5,322 bases of DNA from an uncultured Collinsella sp. (GTDB lineage Bacteria > Actinomycetota > Coriobacteriia > Coriobacteriales > Coriobacteriaceae): assembly GCA_902478985.1 (NCBI GenBank), contig CABSNH010000116.1, positions 1 to 5,322 of the forward strand. The letters are read 5' to 3'. Below the pieces are notes generated by a model. That model was not told the DNA's origin and did not search any database. It saw only the letters and a program-made list of their open reading frames with translations. A program made the position numbers and the translations under genes. Of the stretch, positions 1 through 5,322 are shown one piece after another; position 1 is the stretch's first letter, and each line of letters opens with the position of its first letter.

Positions 1-1900
1 TAATCGACGAGCGGCGCGTATACAGGTCGACCAGGTCAAACGCCAGCTTTTTGGCATTCTTGCGCGCCTTATTGGTGGCACGCGTCCAGTCGGCAGTGTT
101 GAGCCTGGTCAGGCGCGGCTTGTCGCCGTCGGGGCCAACATAGCGCGTGATGCGGTCGACCTGCTCGAGCGGCACGTAAAGTTTGTCGCCATCGGCATAT
201 TCCAGCAAAAAGTAGTCGCGCTCCTTGCCGCCCACTTCCTGGCGCGCGATCTCGCTAAAGAGCGCGATGCCGTGAGTGGCGTGCACCACGTAGTCGCCCG
301 GTTTAAACGGAAACGTGATCTGCGTAATGTCCACCTTGCGGCGGCTGCGCGCGCGGTTGGCGTCCATGCGGGCGTTGAGGTCGGCGATCGAGAACACGGC
401 CAGGTTGGCATCGGGCACCACCACGCCCTGCGGCAGGGCGGCATCGACAAAGGTCACGCGTCCGCGCGAGATGGTGGGCACGGCGGCACCGGCGGCAGCC
501 TGGGCCGCGCCCGCCTCGAGCGAGCGGGCATTGAGCGCGTCGACCTTACGCTCGCGAATGGAAGCATGGGCCTCCTGGCGGGCAGCACGATCGGCAGAAT
601 CTGCCGCTGCCACGCGCACGTGGTCGCCAATGACGCCTGCATTTTCGGGCGCCGCGGTCAGCGATTCCTCAAAGGTAATGCCCTCATCGCCAAAGGTGAG
701 CTCCATCGACTCGCGCGCACCGCGGTCGGGGATGGCAAACACGCAGGCATAGCGCTTGCCCACGACTTCCTGAATGCGCGTCATAAAACGGTTGTCCGAG
801 CCTGCGATAGCAGGCTGCTCAATCTTGAGCTCGGCCGTCACTGCACCGCCGGCACGGATGAGGCTCACATAGTTCAGGCGCTGCTGAGCACCAAAATCGA
901 GCTGCTGGGCACGTACATACAGACCATCCAGTCGGTCAATCCCCGCCTCGCCGGCACGCGCCTCGATATCCTCGTAGGCGCGCAGGCAGTCGTCGAACAG
1001 CGAGCGCGGCTCGGATAGAACCACGAGCGCCTTGCCGCTCACGTGCGACAGCGGGCTCACGGTTTGGCCGTACATCACCGGCAAAAAGCGGTCGAGCTCG
1101 GGCGTGACAATGCGCGCATCCACCATCTCGAGCAGCGCCGCCAGCTTGCTATCGTCCTGGCTGGCGCGATAGAGCGCCACATGCATGTTGTGAACGGCAT
1201 CGTCGGTAAGCGCCAGCTCACGGCAGGGGAAGATCTCGATACTGTCCTCGTTGCCGATGGTCTGCCCCGTTGAGCTCACCATGCGGCGGATGCGGTCAAT
1301 CTCGTCGCCGAAGAACTCGATGCGCACGGGCGCCTTCTCCTGCGCGGGGAACACCTCGACGGTGTCGCCGTGCACGCGGAACAGGCCGGGCGCATCGGCG
1401 GCGCCGGCATTGGTGTAGCCCATGCCCACCAGGCGCTGCGGCACCTCGTCAAAAGGAATCTCCTCGCCCACCGCAAAAGTGGTGGACTCCCAGTAGCGGC
1501 TCTCGACCGGCGGTACGCAGCGCAGCAGCGCACGGGCCGAGGCGACCATGATGCAGTTGTCCCCGCGCACGATGCGCCCGAGCGCCTCGCAGCGCTGGGC
1601 CACCACGGCGTCGTCGGGCGCCTGCTCGCGCCAAGGGTAGTCCTTGCGCTCGGGAAAGCGGCACACGTGCGCCAGGCCCACATAGGCGGCCAGACTGCGT
1701 GCGGCGCGATCGGCCGCATCCTCGCCACTCACGATGTAGACCGTGGGGCGCGGACGGCGCGCAAACTGGGCGGCCGCCATAAGCGTGCGGCCCGACTGCG
1801 ACACAGCCAGCGTCACATCCTCGCCGGCATCGAGCCCGGCCTCGACGGTCTGCAGTGCCTCGGCAGTGTAGAGCTGCGCGGCTATACGGTGAATGAGCAT
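1..1900 (-). CDS. mfd: Transcription-repair coupling factor Mfd, N-terminal 633 residues (partial, runs off the left edge)
   Basis: Mfd is an ATP-driven DNA translocase that pushes RNA polymerase off lesions and recruits UvrA for nucleotide excision repair. The reading frame is open from the ATG at 1900 to the window edge. Residues 1-210 or so form the UvrB-like module: VPQRLVGMGY at 153-162, a GDTVEVFPA segment near 179-187, and PVRIEFFGDEIDRIRR at 191-206. VVVPDANLAVF near 492-502 belongs to the following domain. The CarD-like RNA polymerase interaction domain starts at FKPGDYVVH (532-540), contains DKLYVPLEQVDRITRYVG from 572, and ends in a helix reading LAFDLVDLYTRR. The helicase motor and C-terminal domain lie outside the window; family members are about 1150-1200 residues. 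The start is fixed by GGAGGA at 1906-1911, 5 nt upstream. An alanine-rich stretch at about residues 431-480 appears to be extra compared with E. coli Mfd as I recall it. The gene lies downstream of nth on the same strand. Confidence 0.97.
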   Translation of the reverse strand, partial: MLIHRIAAQLYTAEALQTVEAGLDAGEDVTLAVSQSGRTLMAAAQFARRPRPTVYIVSGEDAADRAARSLAAYVGLAHVCRFPERKDYPWREQAPDDAVVAQRCEALGRIVRGDNCIMVASARALLRCVPPVESRYWESTTFAVGEEIPFDEVPQRLVGMGYTNAGAADAPGLFRVHGDTVEVFPAQEKAPVRIEFFGDEIDRIRRMVSSTGQTIGNEDSIEIFPCRELALTDDAVHNMHVALYRASQDDSKLAALLEMVDARIVTPELDRFLPVMYGQTVSPLSHVSGKALVVLSEPRSLFDDCLRAYEDIEARAGEAGIDRLDGLYVRAQQLDFGAQQRLNYVSLIRAGGAVTAELKIEQPAIAGSDNRFMTRIQEVVGKRYACVFAIPDRGARESMELTFGDEGITFEESLTAAPENAGVIGDHVRVAAADSADRAARQEAHASIRERKVDALNARSLEAGAAQAAAGAAVPTISRGRVTFVDAALPQGVVVPDANLAVFSIADLNARMDANRARSRRKVDITQITFPFKPGDYVVHATHGIALFSEIARQEVGGKERDYFLLEYADGDKLYVPLEQVDRITRYVGPDGDKPRLTRLNTADWTRATNKARKNAKKLAFDLVDLYTRRSSI

Positions 1901-1905
1901 GCTGT

Positions 1906-1911
1906 TCCTCC
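1906..1911 (-). promoter_or_regulatory. Shine-Dalgarno site that sets the mfd start
   Basis: The minus strand reads GGAGGA followed by a 5-nt spacer and the ATG at 1900. Another ATG at 1916 lies just upstream of this site but in a different frame that does not encode Mfd. The spacing therefore decides for 1900. Confidence 0.8.
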
Positions 1912-1925
1912 GGCATTGCAACGCC

Positions 1926-1953
1926 AAAAGCCCGCCGAGGCAAGCTCGGCGGG
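1926..1953 (-). terminator. GC-rich hairpin with short U-run between nth and mfd (terminator or attenuator)
   Basis: On the minus strand the arm CCCGCCGAG (1953-1945) pairs perfectly with CTCGGCGGG (1939-1931) across a 5-nt loop, giving a 9-bp stem that is nearly all G-C. It is followed by C and then TTTT (1929-1926). This is the form of an intrinsic terminator, although the U-run is short. It sits 104 nt past the nth stop and 26 nt before the mfd start. If it stops nth transcripts, almost no room is left for an mfd promoter downstream of it. It may therefore be leaky, or act as an attenuator in the mfd leader. Confidence 0.65.
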
Positions 1954-2027
1954 TCGTACGTCAAATACATTGTCTGTCATGGTAACGCATGGAGAGGACT
2001 CCGGCTCAAGGGCAAACCCAGCCCCGC

Positions 2028-2052
2028 AAAAAACGCCAGACGAAAATGCGTT
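2028..2052 (-). terminator. Weak terminator-like hairpin just after nth
   Basis: On the minus strand AACGC (2052-2048) can pair with GCGTT (2036-2032) across an 11-nt loop, and the stem runs into a T-run ending at 2028 (TTTTTT in total, two of them in the stem). It begins 5 nt after the nth stop codon. Position and T-run suit a terminator, but a 5-bp stem with a large loop is marginal. Confidence 0.3.
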
Positions 2053-2057
2053 CCGCC

Positions 2058-2723
2058 CTACCCCGCCACGCGCACGCTGGGACACAAATCCGCCAGCGGA
2101 CACTCGTCGCACTTAGGCTTGCGGGCGTCGCAGATCTCGCGGCCAAAGGTGATCCACTGGTGGTTGACCGACTCCCAATACTCGTGCGGCAAAATCTTGA
2201 GCAGATCTTGCTCGGTCTTGAGCGGCTCCTTGGCATGCGTCTTGGGGCTCAGCATCAGGCGGTGCGCGATGCGGTTGACGTGTGTATCGACCGCGATGCC
2301 CTCGACAATGCCAAACCCCACGTTGAGCACGATGTTCGCCGTTTTGCGCCCCACACCCGGCAGTTTGACGAGCTCCTTCATGTCGGCCGGTACCTCACCG
2401 CCGTAATCGGCGACAATCATCTGCGCGGCCTCCACGGCGTGCTTGGCCTTACTCTTATAAAAGCCGAGCGACTTAATGGTATCGGCCACATCGGCCACGC
2501 TCGCCCCCGCCATGGCCTCGGGCGTGGGCCACTGGGAAAACAGCTTCGGCGTCACCTTGTTGACCTGCGCGTCGGTCGTCTGCGCCGAGAGCAGCACCGC
2601 GATGAGCAGCCTAAAGGGATTCTCGTGGTCCAAAAAGCACTCAACCGGGCCATAGCGACGGTTGAGGCGCTCGCACACCTCAACGGCGCGCTCGCGTTTG
2701 GCGGCATTGGTCTCGCGTGGCAT
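2058..2723 (-). CDS. nth: Endonuclease III (Nth), DNA glycosylase/AP lyase
   Basis: This 221-residue base-excision repair enzyme excises oxidised pyrimidines from DNA and cleaves the resulting abasic site by beta-elimination. The helix-hairpin-helix LPGVGRKTAN is at 121-130, with the expected catalytic lysine at K127. The catalytic aspartate is D146 in VDTHVNR. The C-terminal iron-sulfur loop has four cysteines, C198, C205, C208 and C214, in the classic C-X6-C-X2-C-X5-C spacing, so a [4Fe-4S] cluster is expected. LLSAQTTDAQVN at 44-55 is the conserved early motif of the family. Length fits the usual 210-220 residues, and all key residues are present. The start at 2723 has GAGGAG (2729-2734) 5 nt upstream. 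The gene starts 63 bp after the exporter stop and is probably cotranscribed with it. Confidence 0.97.
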   Translation of the reverse strand: MPRETNAAKRERAVEVCERLNRRYGPVECFLDHENPFRLLIAVLLSAQTTDAQVNKVTPKLFSQWPTPEAMAGASVADVADTIKSLGFYKSKAKHAVEAAQMIVADYGGEVPADMKELVKLPGVGRKTANIVLNVGFGIVEGIAVDTHVNRIAHRLMLSPKTHAKEPLKTEQDLLKILPHEYWESVNHQWITFGREICDARKPKCDECPLADLCPSVRVAG

Positions 2724-2786
2724 AACAACTCCTCGGCTCGGCGGCGTAACAAACCTATGGGCACGATTGTCCCACGTATGGGGTCT

Positions 2787-4589
2787 TTACGCCTCCAAAA
2801 ATGCGCCGGTCTGGCGGCCCCACAGGCTTGCGTACTCGCCGCCCGCCTCGACAAGCTGCGCATGCGTACCGTCCTCGACAATCTCGCCGTCCGCCAGCAC
2901 CACGATGCGGTCGAGCGCCGCCACGGTGGACAGGCGATGCGCCACCACAATGGAGGTGCGACCGCGCATTAGGTTCTCGAACGCCTCCTGCACCAGCGCC
3001 TCGGACTCGCTATCCAAGGCAGACGTCGCCTCGTCGAGCACCAGAATCGGCGCGTCGGTCAGGATAGCGCGGGCGATGGCCACGCGCTGGCGTTGACCGC
3101 CCGAAAGCTTAACGCCGCGCTCGCCCACCATGGTGTTAAAGCCATGGGCCAGACGGTCGATAAACTCCAGGGCATTTGCCAGGCGCGCGGCCTCTCGGAT
3201 CTGCTCGTCGGTGGCGTCGGGGCGTCCGTAGGCGATATTCTCGCGAATGGAGCGATGGAACAGCAGCGCCTCCTGCGGCACGTAGGCAACCTGGCGGCGC
3301 AGGCTCTGCTGCGTGCAGCGCGAGACGTCTTGGCCGTCCACGAGCACGCGGCCGCCCTGTACGTCGTCCAGGCGCAGCAACAGCTTGGTGAGCGTCGTCT
3401 TGCCCGAGCCCGATTTGCCCACCAGGCCCACGCGCTGGCCCGCCGCCACATGGAGCGTCAGGTCGTCGAACACGCTCTCGCCCGCCGCGGCACCACGGTA
3501 TGCAAAGCTCAGGTGCTCAAAATCAATCGCGCCCTCGCTCACTTTAAGCTCGGGAGCGTTCTCGTCGTCCGCTACCAGACGCGGCTCGTCCAGCACGTGC
3601 GTCATTTCGGCCGCATCGCCCAGTGCGCGGTTAATGCGCTGCATCATGGAGCTTACGTAGTTCAGACGCATGGTGAGGTTGTACGTATAGGTAAAGATCA
3701 TGACGAGCGCGCCGGCAGAGATGCCAAACCACGCGTTGCCGCCCGCGACGAACACGCTCACCACGGCCATGGTAATGACGATAAGGCCCGAGGTCGTAAA
3801 GTTGCGCTGCATCATGGCGTGCATCGAAACCGTTTCGGCATCGCGCGCGGCGCGGTCGGCGGTATCGAACAGGTCGCGCTCAAAGTCCTCGCGCCCGCAA
3901 GTCTTGACGGCCAGGATGTTCGTGACCGCGTCGGACAGCACGCCCGACAGCTTGTTCTGAGCGGCGGACGTCGCGGCCGAAAGCGGCATGATGCGCTTGT
4001 ACATAAGCCAGACAAACGCGATGTAGACGACCATAATGCCCACCAGGATCACGGTAAATGTCGGCACCACCGGAGCGAGCGCCGCTACCGTGCAGACAAC
4101 CGAGGTGATGGTGGGAATGAGCGAATACACTGTTACGTCCACCAGACCCGTGTAGCCGCTCATAAAACGGCTCGTTTGGCTCACAAGCGATCCGCCAAAG
4201 CGGCTGGTGTGAAATGTCATGGATTGATTGGAGAGCGTGTCAAAGCACAGGCGCGCCAAGTGATAGTTGCCCGCAATCTCGAGCTTGTAGACGGTGTAGT
4301 CCTGCAGCTTGGAGAGGATCTGGCCCGCTAGGTTAACGAGCACGAGCGCCAGAATATAGGGACCAAAGACCTCAAACACCTGGTCGCCCGCCACGGGGCC
4401 GGCCTGGACGCGGTCGACGATAAGGGCCATCACGTAGGTGTTGGCAAACGTGAGCAAAAAGATGTAGCCCGCCGACGAGAACACCGAGAGAAAGACAATC
4501 AGCGGCTGCGTGCGCGTGACGTCCCAAAAACGCTGCAGCGTGCGGCGCACGGTGGAGCGTTTGAGCGGACTGGTGTTTCTCTGAGACAT
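2787..4589 (-). CDS. Half-size ABC exporter: fused transmembrane and ATPase domains (MsbA/multidrug/lipid type)
   Basis: This 600-residue protein has an N-terminal six-helix membrane domain fused to an ATPase domain, the layout of ABC exporters that pump drugs, lipids or peptides out of the cytoplasm. Hydrophobic segments lie near residues 30-57, 76-95, 155-175, 178-198, 265-285 and 288-306. The ATPase has the A-loop tyrosine Y364, Walker A GKSGSGKT (391-398), Q-loop Q439, signature LSGGQ (495-499), Walker B ILVLDE (515-520) with catalytic E520, D-loop SALD (523-526) and switch H551. All are canonical, so the site should be active. No second half-transporter is adjacent, which favours a homodimer. 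The substrate cannot be told from sequence. An in-frame ATG at 4625 would add 12 residues but lacks a Shine-Dalgarno site; 4589 has AGGA 5 nt upstream and was chosen. Confidence 0.95.
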   Translation of the reverse strand: MSQRNTSPLKRSTVRRTLQRFWDVTRTQPLIVFLSVFSSAGYIFLLTFANTYVMALIVDRVQAGPVAGDQVFEVFGPYILALVLVNLAGQILSKLQDYTVYKLEIAGNYHLARLCFDTLSNQSMTFHTSRFGGSLVSQTSRFMSGYTGLVDVTVYSLIPTITSVVCTVAALAPVVPTFTVILVGIMVVYIAFVWLMYKRIMPLSAATSAAQNKLSGVLSDAVTNILAVKTCGREDFERDLFDTADRAARDAETVSMHAMMQRNFTTSGLIVITMAVVSVFVAGGNAWFGISAGALVMIFTYTYNLTMRLNYVSSMMQRINRALGDAAEMTHVLDEPRLVADDENAPELKVSEGAIDFEHLSFAYRGAAAGESVFDDLTLHVAAGQRVGLVGKSGSGKTTLTKLLLRLDDVQGGRVLVDGQDVSRCTQQSLRRQVAYVPQEALLFHRSIRENIAYGRPDATDEQIREAARLANALEFIDRLAHGFNTMVGERGVKLSGGQRQRVAIARAILTDAPILVLDEATSALDSESEALVQEAFENLMRGRTSIVVAHRLSTVAALDRIVVLADGEIVEDGTHAQLVEAGGEYASLWGRQTGAFLEA

Positions 4590-4592
4590 GGG

Positions 4593-4598
4593 CTTCCT
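4593..4598 (-). promoter_or_regulatory. Shine-Dalgarno site that sets the ABC exporter start
   Basis: The minus strand reads AGGAAG, with AGGA 5 nt before the ATG at 4589. It decides against the in-frame ATG at 4625. The 3' arm of a small hairpin, TTTCGC (4619-4614) with GCGAAA (4603-4598), abuts this site. Confidence 0.7.
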
Positions 4599-4650
4599 TT
4601 CGCGTCTGATAGGGCGAAACGCCATTGTTGCACACTAAAGCGCACTCCAG

Positions 4651-4687
4651 GCAAGCACGATGCGAAAAGCGCCCGCGCCGTGCTTGC
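4651..4687 (-). repeat. Perfect 9-bp inverted repeat between rmuC and the ABC exporter
   Basis: GCAAGCACG (4651-4659) and CGTGCTTGC (4679-4687) are exact reverse complements separated by 19 nt, so the transcript can form a 9-bp stem. The repeat begins 25 nt past the rmuC stop. No U-run follows the stem in either direction, so it is not a standard intrinsic terminator. It may be a terminator without a U-tract, an RNA-stabilising 3' structure, or part of the exporter leader. A further GCAAGC at 4688-4693 directly adjoins it, forming the palindrome GCTTGCGCAAGC (4682-4693). Confidence 0.55.
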
Positions 4688-4712
4688 GCAAGCGCCCCGC
4701 CGTCAGATGCAG

Positions 4713-5322
4713 CTAGTCCTCGTCTTTTTGGTCTGCGAGTAAGCCTGCGGACTCCAAGCCCAAAATCTCGTCGGCCTCCCGCGCGTCTTCCAGGGCGTCG
4801 ATGTCCTTGAGTTTGCGCTCCATAACGTTGGTGCGCGTGGTGATGATGCCCTCGACCGTTTTACCCGCGGTCTCAATCTGCTGCTGGGCGCGGCGCAGCG
4901 CCGCCTGATAGCGCGGCAGCTCGGCCTTGACGGCAGAGAGCACGCGCAGCACGTCGTCGGTGCGCTTTTGCAGCCTAAACGTCTGGTAGCTCATCTGCAG
5001 GCTGTTGAGGATGGCGGCCATGGTGCTGGGGCCGGCAACGTTGACGTGATAGTCGCGGCCCAGGGTCTCGATAAGCCCGGGACGGCTGACGACCTCGGCG
5101 TACAGTCCTTCAAACGGCACGAACATGATGCCAAAGTTGGTCGTTGCCGGCACACTCAGGTACTTTTCGCAGATGTCCTTTGCCTCGCGCTTCACCATCA
5201 TATCGAGCGTCTTGCGCGCTGCGGCGACGGCCTCCGCGTCACCCGACTCCTGCGCGTCGAGCAGGTGCTCGTACGCGTCGCCCGGAAACTTGGAGTCAAT
5301 CGGCAGCAGCACGGGGTCGCCC
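4713..5322 (-). CDS. rmuC: RmuC family protein (DNA recombination protein), C-terminal 202 residues (partial, runs off the right edge)
   Basis: RmuC proteins carry a restriction-endonuclease-like fold and are associated in E. coli with limiting inversions at short inverted repeats; the exact activity is poorly defined. The visible part covers the latter half of the conserved domain. It has LLPIDSKFP near the left of the fragment, then TTNFGIMFVPFEGLYAEVV, then VAGPSTMAAILNSLQM, and a QKRTDDVLRVLSAVK segment, all typical of the family. A charged helical tail ends in DQKDED. The frame stays open to the edge: GDP precedes the valine encoded by the GTG at 5310-5312, so that GTG is an internal codon and not the start. 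Family members are usually about 400-470 residues, so roughly half, including the N-terminal membrane anchor and coiled coil usual in the family, lies outside. The stop TAG is at 4713-4715, 123 bp before the exporter start. Confidence 0.95.
   Translation of the reverse strand, partial: GDPVLLPIDSKFPGDAYEHLLDAQESGDAEAVAAARKTLDMMVKREAKDICEKYLSVPATTNFGIMFVPFEGLYAEVVSRPGLIETLGRDYHVNVAGPSTMAAILNSLQMSYQTFRLQKRTDDVLRVLSAVKAELPRYQAALRRAQQQIETAGKTVEGIITTRTNVMERKLKDIDALEDAREADEILGLESAGLLADQKDED

Noticed and set aside
272..1018. Plus-strand open frame of 248 codons opposite mfd
   Set aside because: The minus-strand frame here is continuous Mfd sequence including the CarD-like domain. The antisense translation has no recognisable family.
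1882..1980. Minus-strand 32-codon frame from the ATG at 1980, overlapping the mfd start
   Set aside because: No Shine-Dalgarno site at a usable distance was seen. The frame reads through the hairpin and ends inside mfd codons, so it is probably incidental.
1980..2012. Promoter upstream of mfd (TTGAGC with TACCAT on the minus strand)
   Set aside because: Each box matches only about four of six consensus bases and the spacer is 19 nt. That is too weak to annotate.
1370..2116. Plus-strand open frame of 248 codons across mfd and the nth-mfd gap
   Set aside because: It is antisense to the Mfd N-terminus and runs through the terminator-like hairpin. No motif supports it.
2757..2773. Small hairpin (TGGG/CCCA with a bulge) between the exporter and nth as a terminator
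   Set aside because: The stem is only 4 + 2 bp with a bulge and no real T-run follows, so it is not convincing as a terminator.
1989..2972. Plus-strand open frame of 327 codons opposite nth
   Set aside because: It covers the nth coding region with its catalytic residues and iron-sulfur cysteines, and its own translation is low-complexity Arg/His/Leu-rich.
3093..4331. Plus-strand open frame of 412 codons opposite the ABC exporter
   Set aside because: It lies wholly antisense to a protein with every ABC motif. Its translation is rich in Arg, His and Ala with no recognisable domain, as expected for the shadow of a GC-rich gene.
4590..4625. Upstream in-frame ATG at 4625 as the exporter start
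   Set aside because: No Shine-Dalgarno site precedes it, whereas AGGA lies 5 nt before the ATG at 4589. The 12 extra residues match no family feature I know.

Overview
The window looks like chromosomal housekeeping DNA from a GC-rich (roughly 60% or more by eye) bacterium. Codon use is strongly GC-biased, which leaves long meaningless open frames on the opposite strand. The protein sequences and strong Shine-Dalgarno sites would fit an actinobacterial lineage such as Coriobacteriia (Collinsella or Olsenella-like). That placement is an impression, not something the sequence proves.

All four genes lie on the minus strand, so they are transcribed from high to low coordinates. In that order they are: the 3' part of rmuC (4713-5322, running off the right edge); a half-size ABC exporter (2787-4589); nth, encoding endonuclease III (2058-2723); and the 5' part of mfd, the transcription-repair coupling factor (1-1900, running off the left edge). 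Each internal start has a good Shine-Dalgarno site about 5 nt upstream. The gaps are 123, 63 and 157 bp. No convincing plus-strand gene, tRNA, rRNA, CRISPR array or mobile element was found.

Three of the four products act in DNA maintenance. Mfd removes RNA polymerase stalled at lesions and recruits UvrA. Nth excises oxidised pyrimidines. RmuC is a nuclease-fold protein linked to limiting DNA rearrangement. The exporter is the outlier and has no adjacent partner, so it most likely works as a homodimer.

The gaps hold the only less routine signals. A GC-rich hairpin with a short U-run lies 26 nt upstream of the mfd start, so it is either the end of the nth transcript or an attenuator in the mfd leader. 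The exporter leader contains a perfect 9-bp inverted repeat plus competing shorter hairpins near its ribosome binding site. No novel multi-gene system was found.
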